Assembly (NCBI GenBank): GCA_963844575.1
Contig: CAWJOU010000005.1
Coordinates: 3,286,001 to 3,350,000 of the forward strand
Direction: 5' to 3'
Origin: DASZUK01 sp963844575
Lineage (GTDB): Bacteria > Actinomycetota > Acidimicrobiia > Acidimicrobiales > RAAP-2
Length of the DNA: 64,000 nt
Positions 1 to 6,895 of this stretch are shown piece after piece. The translations under genes were made by a program, and so were the position numbers. Under the pieces are notes generated by a model, which saw nothing but the letters and a program-made list of their open reading frames with translations, was not told where the DNA came from and searched no databases. Within the stretch, counting starts at the first letter, position 1; each line of letters starts with the position of its first letter.

Positions 1-40
1 GCTCGGCCAGGAGTCGCCGCCACAAGGGATGCTCGTCCAT
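1..40 (-). CDS. Possible 5' fragment of a gene running off the window
   Basis: An ATG on the minus strand (codon 40-38) opens a frame of 13 codons with no stop before the window edge. It lies 42 bases downstream of the arsI-like stop, so it could be the next gene of that operon. The visible residues (MDEHPLWRRLLAE) are too few for any family assignment. A GAG-rich stretch precedes the ATG but is not a clear ribosome binding site. Confidence 0.3.
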   Translation of the reverse strand, partial: MDEHPLWRRLLAE

Positions 41-82
41 GACGACTCGCTCGCCCCGTGATCCTGGTTGTCGGTCCGGCGT

Positions 83-553
83 TCAGCAGCAGGACGACGC
101 TGGCCCAGCCACCGCCAGATCGGGCCTGGTGGCACAGCACGCCGCGCCACTCGGTTCAGCCGGACGAAGCTCGCCCGCGGCCATCTCAGCGTCGGCGAGA
201 ACGGTATAGATCTCCCACGGCTCACCGCCGGGCCCGTCGACCCACACCTTGTCCTGGACGGCGAAGCAACACGACACCTGTTCTTCGACCGCCGTCGCCA
301 ATTCGGCCGCCGCCAAGCGGGTTTGGGCAGCCGCAACCTCGTCGGTGCTGCCCACCTCCACGCCGAGGTGGTTGAGCGAGCCCGGTACCTGGGTGACGTC
401 TTCGATCAGGACGAGCTTGAGTGGCGGGTCGGCCACGGCGAAGTTGGCGTAGCCGGGACGAACCTTGGCTGGCTCAGTAGCGAAGAGCCTGGAGTAGAAG
501 GTGATGGCCTCGTCGAGGTCGGCGACGTTGAGGGCGAGCTGGACTCGGGACAC
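83..553 (-). CDS. arsI: ArsI/CadI-type VOC metalloenzyme (organoarsenical lyase or cadmium-induced protein)
   Basis: A 156-aa vicinal-oxygen-chelate (glyoxalase-fold) protein of the ArsI/CadI family. ArsI is an Fe(II) dioxygenase that cleaves the C-As bond of trivalent organoarsenicals; the mycobacterial relative CadI is metal-induced. Visible hallmarks are the N-terminus MSRVQLAL with Gln5, His62 in NHLGVEV, a vicinal Cys95-Cys96 pair in SCCFAVQDKVW, and Glu114 in PWEIY. These match the expected metal ligands and arsenic-binding cysteines. The tail has two further CC pairs. The GTG at 553 is chosen because AGGAGG sits 7 nt upstream and because family members begin MSRVQ; the longer ATG reading from 577 would overlap that Shine-Dalgarno. 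Divergent from the arsR-like gene, so probably under its control. Arsenic versus cadmium specificity is not decidable here. Confidence 0.85.
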   Translation of the reverse strand: MSRVQLALNVADLDEAITFYSRLFATEPAKVRPGYANFAVADPPLKLVLIEDVTQVPGSLNHLGVEVGSTDEVAAAQTRLAAAELATAVEEQVSCCFAVQDKVWVDGPGGEPWEIYTVLADAEMAAGELRPAEPSGAACCATRPDLAVAGPASSCC

Positions 554-637
554 GGGGCATCCTCCTGATATATTCATAGTGATCGATCTTCAGTATCGGA
601 CAACGTATCGATGCTTGTCAATATCTAGGGTGGAGCG
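554..637. promoter_or_regulatory. Divergent arsI/arsR promoter region with candidate ArsR operator
   Basis: This is the 84-bp intergenic region between two divergent genes and is AT-richer than its surroundings. It holds an imperfect dyad at 606-623 (TATCGATGCTTGTCAATA), the size of an ArsR/SmtB operator. GGTGGAG just before 638 is the arsR ribosome binding site. Operator function is inferred from position. Confidence 0.5.
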
Positions 638-988
638 ATGACCACGGCCAGAACCAGCACGAGGGGAGCCGTGGCGGACGGCGGCCTGTGCTGCTCCTCG
701 GTGGTCGATGCGCCGCTCGACGAGAGCGATGCAGTCGAACTGGCCCGGGTGCTCGGCGCGCTGGCCGACCCGGTCCGCCTCCGACTGCTCTCCCTGGTCG
801 CCTCCCAGGTCGAGATCTGCTCATGTGATCTGGAGGCGCCGCTCGGCAAGAGCCAACCCACCGTCTCACACCACACCAAGGTCCTGGCCGACGCCGGTCT
901 GCTGGTCGGCGAGAAACGGGGACGGTGGGTGTGGTGGCGAGTCGAGCCGACTCGGCTCGCTTCGGTGCGAGCCGCCCTCGGCGGTTGA
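638..988 (+). CDS. arsR: ArsR/SmtB-family metalloregulatory repressor
   Basis: A 116-aa winged-helix repressor. The core (about residues 35-110) reads as a standard ArsR fold: LADPVRLRLLSLV helix, KSQPTVSHHTKVL recognition helix, then the wing GEKRGRWVWWRV. Metal-sensing cysteines are visible as Cys18-Cys19 in the N-terminal tail and Cys61/Cys63 in EICSCDL, the helix position used by several arsenic sensors. In this family metal or arsenite binding releases the operator. Start: ATG preceded by GGTGGAG. Divergent from the arsI/cadI-like gene, which fits an autoregulated resistance module. Which metal it senses cannot be read from the sequence. Confidence 0.85.
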   Translation: MTTARTSTRGAVADGGLCCSSVVDAPLDESDAVELARVLGALADPVRLRLLSLVASQVEICSCDLEAPLGKSQPTVSHHTKVLADAGLLVGEKRGRWVWWRVEPTRLASVRAALGG

Positions 989-1002
989 GCCCCGGCGGCT
1001 CG

Positions 1003-2193
1003 TCAGGCGGGAACCCCGGCCAGGGCCACCGCCACCCCGACGGCCCCGGCGATCAGTAGCCCGCTGACCACACCCCGGCGGGCCACGAAAAGCCAGACAA
1101 GTGCTCCAGCCAGGACGGGGATCTGCCAGAGGTGGCCGAAGGAAAGACCGAGCGGGATGGCTGATCCGGCGATGGCGCCGATGACCGCCGGCCCGGCGCC
1201 GGTCAGGAACGATTCCACCGCGCCGTTCGCCCGGATCTGATCGAAGTGCCGACCGCCGATCAAGACGAAGGCGAACGAGGGGGCGAAGGCGATCAGGGCG
1301 CCGAGCAGCCCACCACCCACCCCTCCGGCGGCGTAGCCGACCACGGCCACCGTCTGGACCACCGGGCCCGGGGTGACCTGCCCCAGGGCAACCGCGTTGA
1401 GGAACTGCCCGCCGGTCATCCAGTGGTACGTAGTGACGGCGTCGTGCTGCATGAGCGGGATGATGACGAACCCGCCGCCGTAGGAGAGGGCGCCGACCTT
1501 GAACGCCACCCAGGCCAGGGCCCCGAGGCCGCCCACCGCCGCCCCGTGGAGGACGACGGCGGGGATGAACGCCCGGGCCGACCGCGGTGAAAACGGACGG
1601 TCCGGTCGCCGGATGACGATCTCGGTGACGCCGCAGGCGACGAGGACGAGGACGAGAAACGGACCGACCGTCGCCGCGGCCGCCGCGCCCAGCAGGGCGT
1701 AGACGATCCAGCGCACCTGCTCGGGCCGCTCGGTCCCGATCCGCTGCCAGCTGGCCGGGACCAGACCACGGGCCGCGTTCAGCGCCACCGCCGGGACGGC
1801 GGCGCCGGCCCCGGCGGCCGCGCCGAGGACCCAATCAGGAGGATGGCTGCCCAAGAAGACGGCCGACAGGGCCAGGATGAGGGCCAACCCGGGGACGATG
1901 AAACAGAGCCCACCGAGCAGGCCGCCGAGTGGGCCCCGGAGCCGCCAGGCGCAGTAGATGGCCAACTGGGTCGACGCCGGCCCCGGCAACAGGTTCGTGG
2001 TGGCGATGGCGTCCTCGAACTCCTTGGCCTCGATCCACTGACGTTCTTCGACGCAGAGCCGTCGGAGTAGGACGATATGGGTGGGAGGGCCCCCGAACCC
2101 GATGCATCCGAGGCGGAGCCACTCCTTGCTGATGGTGCCGAGGGAAACCGGCACCGGCGGCCTCTGGTCGGCCTCACCCTCGTCGTCGCTCAC
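1003..2193 (-). CDS. chrA: Chromate efflux transporter, CHR family (ChrA)
   Basis: A 396-aa polytopic membrane protein with two homologous CHR halves, the long-chain ChrA form. The first half begins with EWLRLGCIGFGGP followed by LLPGPASTQLAIY; the second carries the parallel GALSYGGGFVIIPL and VTPGPVVQTVAVVGY segments. Many hydrophobic helices follow each. ChrA exports chromate from the cytoplasm driven by the proton gradient. The GTG start overlaps the padR stop by four bases (GTGA), with a GGGGAAG ribosome site inside padR, so the two genes are translationally coupled. Regulation by the upstream PadR protein is inferred from that arrangement. Confidence 0.9.
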   Translation of the reverse strand: MSDDEGEADQRPPVPVSLGTISKEWLRLGCIGFGGPPTHIVLLRRLCVEERQWIEAKEFEDAIATTNLLPGPASTQLAIYCAWRLRGPLGGLLGGLCFIVPGLALILALSAVFLGSHPPDWVLGAAAGAGAAVPAVALNAARGLVPASWQRIGTERPEQVRWIVYALLGAAAAATVGPFLVLVLVACGVTEIVIRRPDRPFSPRSARAFIPAVVLHGAAVGGLGALAWVAFKVGALSYGGGFVIIPLMQHDAVTTYHWMTGGQFLNAVALGQVTPGPVVQTVAVVGYAAGGVGGGLLGALIAFAPSFAFVLIGGRHFDQIRANGAVESFLTGAGPAVIGAIAGSAIPLGLSFGHLWQIPVLAGALVWLFVARRGVVSGLLIAGAVGVAVALAGVPA

Positions 2194-2504
2194 CGGGCGT
2201 CTTCCCCGAGCACCTCGGCAGCCAGCTCCCGGAGCTGGCGCTTGGTCGACTCAAGTGTCTTTCGCCCCTTGGCGGTCGCGACGTAGGTGCGCCGCGCCCG
2301 CCCGTCGACGACGAGCGCGGTCGATCGAATGAGCCCCTCGGCCTCCATCTTGTGCAGCGTGGGATAGAGCGACCCGGGACTGATCCGGTAGCCGTGATGG
2401 GCCAACTCCGTCGCCATCCAGGCCCCGTGCACCTCGCCGTGGGCGGCGTGGTGGAGGATGTGCAGTCGGACGGCGCCTCGGAGGAACTCCCGCACGACTG
2501 GCAA
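2190..2504 (-). CDS. PadR-family transcriptional regulator (probable ChrA regulator)
   Basis: A 104-aa PadR winged-helix protein. HGAWMATELAHHGYRISPGSLYPTLHKMEAEGLI is typical of PadR (helix-turn-helix, then the Y-P-x-L-xx-ME signature), followed by the wing with RRTYVATAKGRKTLE. PadR-chrA pairs are common in actinobacteria, where PadR represses and chromate induces. The first codon is TTG at 2504 or the in-frame GTG at 2495; there is no clear Shine-Dalgarno, so a leaderless transcript is possible. It forms an operon with chrA through a 4-base overlap. Confidence 0.85.
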   Translation of the reverse strand: MPVVREFLRGAVRLHILHHAAHGEVHGAWMATELAHHGYRISPGSLYPTLHKMEAEGLIRSTALVVDGRARRTYVATAKGRKTLESTKRQLRELAAEVLGEDAR

Positions 2505-2510
2505 TGTAGT

Positions 2511-2531
2511 CGATATCGCTTATCGATATCG
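2511..2531. promoter_or_regulatory. Candidate PadR operator
   Basis: CGATATCG, a 5-base spacer (CTTAT), then CGATATCG again, with a further CGATA 8 bases on. Each half is itself palindromic and the whole forms an inverted repeat directly upstream of the padR start. Its position and symmetry fit an autoregulatory PadR site. Binding is inferred. Confidence 0.55.
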
Positions 2532-2562
2532 AAAAACGATAGGACGGCTCCGAGGCGGTGTC

Positions 2563-3060
2563 CTACGCCGCCACCTCCGACCGAGCCCGTCGGCGCCGCC
2601 GGGCCGGGGCCAGGTGGACCAGGCAGTTGTAGGTGACGAGGGCGATGGCCAGGTGCATCGCCATCAGGACCGCCACCGCCTTTGGCGGCTGCCCCTGCAC
2701 CAAGATGCACAGGTCCGGCAGCCACAGCACCACGGTGATCGCGATGGCCATCCGGAAGAACAGCCACCGCGGCGAGGACGAGATCCGCACCACCACCGGC
2801 CAGGCCAGGCCAGGCCAGGCCAGGCAGGCGACGACGCCGACCACCGTCAGGTTGGCGTAGTCGGCGAACTGGAAGTGGCCGTAACCCTTGGTGGACGGGA
2901 ACACCGCCTCACCGATGGCCACCAGCCCGGCATCGACCAACAGCGACCCGGCCAGCGAGGCCACCGTGGCCACCACCCAGCGCGCCGCCGACGGCGGCCG
3001 GTGATCCGGGGAGAGGTCGATCTTGGCCAGGATCATGGCTCTCTGCAGCGTGGTCGGCAT
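2563..3060 (-). CDS. Small four-helix membrane protein (DUF6069-like)
   Basis: A 165-aa protein with four predicted membrane segments (about residues 28-52, 70-92, 104-125 and 132-152) and a basic C-terminal tail. The overall pattern resembles small actinobacterial membrane proteins of the DUF6069 type; the family name is a tentative recollection and no function is known. The second helix is encoded across a run of five GGCCA pentamers (2798-2822), which produces a duplicated AWPG/AWPV stretch. ATG start at 3060 without an obvious Shine-Dalgarno. It is the first minus-strand gene upstream of padR-chrA, 58 bases from padR, but the operator lies between them, so co-transcription is uncertain. 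Confidence 0.7.
   Translation of the reverse strand: MPTTLQRAMILAKIDLSPDHRPPSAARWVVATVASLAGSLLVDAGLVAIGEAVFPSTKGYGHFQFADYANLTVVGVVACLAWPGLAWPVVVRISSSPRWLFFRMAIAITVVLWLPDLCILVQGQPPKAVAVLMAMHLAIALVTYNCLVHLAPARRRRRARSEVAA
2798..2822. repeat. Five-copy GGCCA pentanucleotide repeat inside a gene
   Basis: Five perfect tandem GGCCA units lie in the coding region of the membrane protein at 2563-3060. A gain or loss of one unit would shift the frame, so this is a simple-sequence contingency-type repeat by structure. Actual length variation is not shown by a single sequence. Confidence 0.85.
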
Positions 3061-3332
3061 CGTTCAGGCCGCCACCGACCGGCAGACGGCCACGACCGGA
3101 CGGGGGAGGAAGTGCTCCATAGGCCCCGTTGTACGCCGGGCACCGTCCCGCGTCGTCGGCCGTCGCGGTGAACGGGCACCCGGCCGGATCATCCTCGCGG
3201 CGGTCCTCACTGCCGGACCGAGGTATTCGTGGACGGGATCCGACGCTCCCATTACGGTTCGGATCTCCCGGAGTGAGCACCGCCCGGGACGTCCGCCGCG
3301 GTCGCCCGATCTCAGGATCCGAGCAGCCGCAT

Positions 3333-4169
3333 TTAGAAGACGCCGGTAAGCGTGGCCACGGTGCCCTTCGAGGTGGTGGTGACGCTCCAGGTGTCGCCCG
3401 ACATTGTGTGGGCGGCGCCGTTCCCTCCATATTGGGCGTAGATCACCCCGCTCGAATATTTTGCCGGGATCACGTCACCGGCCGTGAGCACGTAGGTGTA
3501 GGTGATCGATCGGGTCGACGTTGTCGTGCTCTGGGTCAGGTACCCACCGGGGAAGCTGCTGGCCTGGCTACTGAAAGAGACCCCTGTCGTGTGGGCCACC
3601 GTGATGACGACGGACATGGCCGTGATCGACGAGGTGTTTGTGATGCTGAGGCGCTCCTGCCCCCCGTAGTTGTTGTAGTTGTCGCCGGCTGGTACCACCG
3701 TGACGCCGTTGGACTTCGGGACGGTGGTCGTAGTGGTCGTGGTGGTCGGGCCGGGGCCGGTGCCGCACGGACTACCGACGTTGAGCGTGAGGCCGGTGAC
3801 GCAGACGTCGGTGGCGGTGCCGGTGACGGTATTGGTCCCACCACCGGCGACGATGCAGTTGCCCGAACCGCTGGCGGTGATGGTGTCTGTCCCGGCGCTG
3901 CCGAGCACGAGGGCGTTCGACGCGCCGGTCGAGAACGTCCCCGATCCAACCACCAACGCAGTAAGGGCGAGCGTTCCACACGGCGCGGGCGCGAGTTGGG
4001 CGACGGCGAGTGTCTGCTTCGACGATCCGACATTGCTCGTCGGGACGTTCGTGCTCGCCGTGGCGGCGGCCACGAGCGTGATGACGACCAGCACGACGAC
4101 GCACGCCGCAGCTCCTCGCACCATCGCCACCCGATGGGAGCGACGACGTGTTGGCGCGTCGCGGCGCAC
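3333..4169 (-). CDS. Secreted threonine-rich protein of the fibre-like locus
   Basis: A 278-aa protein with an arginine-rich N-terminus and a hydrophobic signal segment (about residues 18-38, ending ATAS). Next comes a glycine/threonine-rich region (about 75-125; GSAGTDTITASGSGN, GGGTNTVTGTATD) that looks like degenerate hemolysin-type calcium repeats. A TTTTTTTT linker leads to a C-terminal beta-rich domain of about 120 aa. No catalytic motif is seen. GTG 4169 abuts the TAA of the signal peptidase gene with no gap; an internal ATG at 4124 (MVRGAAACVVV) is an alternative start. As last gene of the three-gene minus-strand cluster it is probably a surface or fibre-associated component (inference). 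Confidence 0.7.
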   Translation of the reverse strand: MRRDAPTRRRSHRVAMVRGAAACVVVLVVITLVAAATASTNVPTSNVGSSKQTLAVAQLAPAPCGTLALTALVVGSGTFSTGASNALVLGSAGTDTITASGSGNCIVAGGGTNTVTGTATDVCVTGLTLNVGSPCGTGPGPTTTTTTTTVPKSNGVTVVPAGDNYNNYGGQERLSITNTSSITAMSVVITVAHTTGVSFSSQASSFPGGYLTQSTTTSTRSITYTYVLTAGDVIPAKYSSGVIYAQYGGNGAAHTMSGDTWSVTTTSKGTVATLTGVF

Positions 4170-5978
4170 TTACACCACTTTCGTTGGGCCGCGACCTGTA
4201 GGCACCATGTCCGGGTCGCTCGCCGGGTCCTTCGGTGGTCGGTAGACGTAGCGGTGCGCGTCGTCGTCGACCGCGTAGGTCCGCTGACCATCGCTGACTT
4301 CGCACAAGATCGGCTGCTCGAGGAACTCGGCCAGCCCGGCCAGGTCCGAGAAGTCGGGGACGACCACCGGCTCGCCGGGCTCCGTCAGCACCGCGACCGG
4401 CACGATGCGTGAATGGAGCCGGCTGGCGATCAGATCCTCCACGCTGCGCCCGGCCATTCGGCGACGCAGGACGTCATGCAACACCCCGAGAACGAGGGCG
4501 AGGCCGACGAAAGAGAGGCCGAGCCACCGGAGCGCAGGGACGGGGAGGTCGTACTTGGCGACGGAGACCTCGTTGGCCACGACGTGGGGGATGCTCCCCG
4601 CCTGGACCGGATGGAGGGCCGAAGCCAGCGCCGCGGTGGCGGAGCTCGGCGCGTAGGTCGCGCCGGGCGGTGCCGCAGCGGCGGGGGCGTTCACGGCGAT
4701 CGTGGTCTGGGAGATCGTAAAGGGCAGCACCGGCGAGAACGTGTCGTGGACGCCCTCCTTGCCGACGGTGCCCGAGATGTGCACGATCGGCTGGATGTCG
4801 GCGGCATAGGCGACCCCTTCGACGCCCGACTGCGCCGAGACACCGCTGATGAGGGTATAGAGGCCGTTCAGGGGCAGGGAGCTGACGACGCTGACTCGAT
4901 CGCCGGTGAAAGAGACCCTCTTTCGGATGACGGTGAGCCGCTGCCAAGTGTTGGTCTGCGAGAGCAGGAGGGCGTTGACCTTGACCGTACCGGTGAGGTG
5001 GTGGGGCATGGCCGACGAGAAACGATAGGAAAAGCGCAGCGCGACGGAGTCCACGAGGCTCGGGTAGATCGGTTCACCGGTCGTGACGAATCCCGAGGGA
5101 TAGACGGGGGTCGGGGCCTTGGTCGCCGCGGTGTAGGAGAAGCGACCGCTCTGCTGGTAGGCGCCGGACAAGGGCACAACCCGGTAGAGCGGGCGCGAGA
5201 ACCCCAGCCCGAGAAAGAGCAGGGCCAAAGCGGCGAACAGGCAGGTGACCGCGGCGGTGACGCCGGGACCCCTGGCGACCACCGCTGCGGTCGGTGCGGG
5301 TCCTGTCGGAGCGGGCAAGACCATCGGCGGAGCGGGCGTTACGGCATCGGTATCCCGCGCACCACTCGCCGGCGCTGGAATCACGTCCCGCCGCGGCGCA
5401 CCGTCGGATGATGAACGTTCCGTGCTGTCGTCGACCATGACCTCGCCAATCGTGAGCTGTTCATCTCGTCGGCCCCGAAAACGTGTCTTGCGCCGCCGAC
5501 GACGCCGACGCTTTCTCTTCGTCGTGATGCCGGTGAGCGCTACTCCGAGCGCCGCCAGCCCGGCCAGTAGGGCGGCATGGAGCGGCGTACCGAACCACCC
5601 GAGCACCGCGCCGACCTTGGGGATCTCGAACCACAAGCTGCCTGACAGCTCGGCTCGCGTGGCATAACCAGGGTCCACGAAGTCGTTGTTGTCGCCTTTG
5701 AAGTAGTAATCGCCGTTCCGGATCATGATGATGCGGTGCAGGACCGGCCGGTGCAGCACCGGGCTCTGGTAGAGGACGATCTCCCCCACGTGGTAGCTCG
5801 ACTGCGCGCGGACGATGGCAAGGTCGTTCTTGTACAGGATCGGCTGCATGCTGATCCCCGAGGTGATCGAGTAGCTGGTCGAGCCTCCGAGCTCGACTGG
5901 AGCGAAGAACGCCCACAGCCCGACGACCATCGCCAAGCCGATGCCTACACCGGCGATCTTCACGTATCGCGATCTCAC
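4170..5978 (-). CDS. sipW: SipW-like signal peptidase I fused to a DUF5305-like domain
   Basis: A 602-aa protein. The N-terminal ~150 aa are a signal peptidase of the ER/SipW type: membrane helix 8-28, catalytic Ser43 in SGISMQP, His81 in VLHRIIMI replacing the bacterial general-base lysine, and the FKGDNND box near 93-99. A second helix (about 127-150) is followed by a very basic stretch. After a linker and a third helix (about 235-258) comes a ~230-aa extracytoplasmic region (YRVVPLSGAYQQSG onward) resembling DUF5305, then a final helix near 490 and a C-terminal tail. SipW enzymes process TasA-like fibre subunits. The small SipW-type substrate gene lies immediately upstream and a secreted protein immediately downstream. 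Start GTG 5978; the ribosome site is weak. Confidence 0.8.
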   Translation of the reverse strand: MRSRYVKIAGVGIGLAMVVGLWAFFAPVELGGSTSYSITSGISMQPILYKNDLAIVRAQSSYHVGEIVLYQSPVLHRPVLHRIIMIRNGDYYFKGDNNDFVDPGYATRAELSGSLWFEIPKVGAVLGWFGTPLHAALLAGLAALGVALTGITTKRKRRRRRRRKTRFRGRRDEQLTIGEVMVDDSTERSSSDGAPRRDVIPAPASGARDTDAVTPAPPMVLPAPTGPAPTAAVVARGPGVTAAVTCLFAALALLFLGLGFSRPLYRVVPLSGAYQQSGRFSYTAATKAPTPVYPSGFVTTGEPIYPSLVDSVALRFSYRFSSAMPHHLTGTVKVNALLLSQTNTWQRLTVIRKRVSFTGDRVSVVSSLPLNGLYTLISGVSAQSGVEGVAYAADIQPIVHISGTVGKEGVHDTFSPVLPFTISQTTIAVNAPAAAAPPGATYAPSSATAALASALHPVQAGSIPHVVANEVSVAKYDLPVPALRWLGLSFVGLALVLGVLHDVLRRRMAGRSVEDLIASRLHSRIVPVAVLTEPGEPVVVPDFSDLAGLAEFLEQPILCEVSDGQRTYAVDDDAHRYVYRPPKDPASDPDMVPTGRGPTKVV

Positions 5979-6032
5979 CGACGGTCATCCCACAGGACGA
6001 TGCCGGCGACATGACGTACCACTGGCCCACTG

Positions 6033-6428
6033 CTACTGGGCTGCGACGACGGTCACGCCGGTCAGCAGCGCTGCCGTGAGTTGGGGGCTCGTGGTGGCGC
6101 AGGTCACGTTGGCTCCAGTCGAGTCCGTCGAGCAGGTGTAGTTCGTCGGCCCCCCGGTGCTGAGGGCGGCAGCGATGGTGACCTTGCCGCTGCCGGCGCT
6201 CGGGACCACCGGACTGATCGTGAACGTCAGTGAGTCGATGTTGCCTGGGGTGGTGCTATTGAGCACGTAGTGGATGTTGGCCACCGTGTAGCCCGAGACC
6301 GCACCGGCCCCCGCACCGGCAGTGGTCGCGGGAACGGTGTTCGACGCCGTGAAGGCGTACGCGCCGCCACCGATCGCGAGCGCTGCAGCGACGGCCACGA
6401 TCACTGAAATCTTTCGTCTCTTGCTCAT
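6033..6428 (-). CDS. SipW-dependent-type small secreted protein (TasA/camelysin-like fibre subunit candidate)
   Basis: A 131-aa protein with a signal segment MSKRRKISVIVAVAAALAIG followed by GGAYAFTASNT, the layout of SipW-dependent signal peptides (basic Lys/Arg start, hydrophobic core, Gly-Gly then AYAF). The mature ~100 aa is beta-strand rich, with one probable disulphide pair (YTCSTDS...VTCATT). TasA-like proteins polymerise into extracellular fibres after cleavage by a dedicated signal peptidase, which is encoded 54 bases downstream. ATG 6428 is chosen over the longer reading from 6671 because a GAGGT ribosome site sits just upstream and the signal peptide starts there. No sequence proof of polymerisation. 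Confidence 0.75.
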   Translation of the reverse strand: MSKRRKISVIVAVAAALAIGGGAYAFTASNTVPATTAGAGAGAVSGYTVANIHYVLNSTTPGNIDSLTFTISPVVPSAGSGKVTIAAALSTGGPTNYTCSTDSTGANVTCATTSPQLTAALLTGVTVVAAQ

Positions 6429-6671
6429 GTGCGGTACCTCGACCCTTCTGATTGGCGGAACGGATGCGAGGGGCGACCGCATGGCGGTCGTCGGCGCGCA
6501 GTGGGCAGGAGGGAGGCGCCCGTAGCCGGTCGCGTCACCACGAGCACACCCATAACGCCGAAGGGTGGGGAGAAGACGACCCGGTTTGACCGGATAAACG
6601 GCACCTGCGGGCAGCGCACGGCTGCCCCCTTTCGTGGCCGGGGGAAGATGACCATCGAAGACGATCATCAC
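6429..6671 (-). promoter_or_regulatory. Leader/promoter region of the fibre-like operon with hairpins
   Basis: About 240 bases precede the fibre gene. They contain two good stem-loops: GGGCAGC-GCACG-GCTGCCC (6609-6627) and CCGGT-TTG-ACCGG (about 6582-6594). A structured 5' leader is possible. I compared it by eye with cyclic-di-GMP and cobalamin riboswitch cores and did not find their conserved sequences. A strongly AT-rich stretch (6690-6745) lies between this leader and the divergent stress-protein gene and probably holds promoters for both directions. Confidence 0.35.
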
Positions 6672-6759
6672 CCGAGCCGCAGCGCCAATTTACTACTCAC
6701 CGGACGTAAATTGCAATTTATTTCTAGAAAAAAGAAGGCTATAATAAGTGTCGTATATT

Positions 6760-6774
6760 GGGACTTTCGCCTCT
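6760..6774 (+). promoter_or_regulatory. DosR-type box upstream of the first universal stress protein gene
   Basis: GGGACTTTCGCCTCT, about 120 bases before the ATG at 6896. The first half matches the DosR box GGGACTTNNGNCCCT perfectly; the second half is degenerate. The same sequence with one change (GGGACCTTCGCCTCT) precedes the paralogous gene at 30827. Confidence 0.6.
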
Positions 6775-6895
6775 GCCGCCCGCTACCGCCATGGCGTCTA
6801 ATGGGGGTGAGTGTCTGCACCTCGACCGGGACGGTGCCGACGCTCCTCGGCCAGGGCGACGGTCGGGGGTCGTCGAACGACAAAAGGAACCGACC

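Noticed and set aside
3129..4412. Long plus-strand open frame of 427 codons
   Set aside because: Arginine/glycine-rich low-complexity translation, antisense to the secreted protein and signal peptidase genes, which have clear signal and catalytic motifs.
6429..6671. Riboswitch (cyclic-di-GMP or cobalamin type) in the fibre-operon leader
   Set aside because: Hairpins are present but conserved core sequences of these classes are not seen; kept only as an unspecified structured leader.
6740..6745. TATAAT as the -10 of the stress-protein gene
   Set aside because: It lies 15 bases upstream of the DosR-type box, whereas an activator site is expected upstream of the promoter it drives; no matching -35 at proper spacing.
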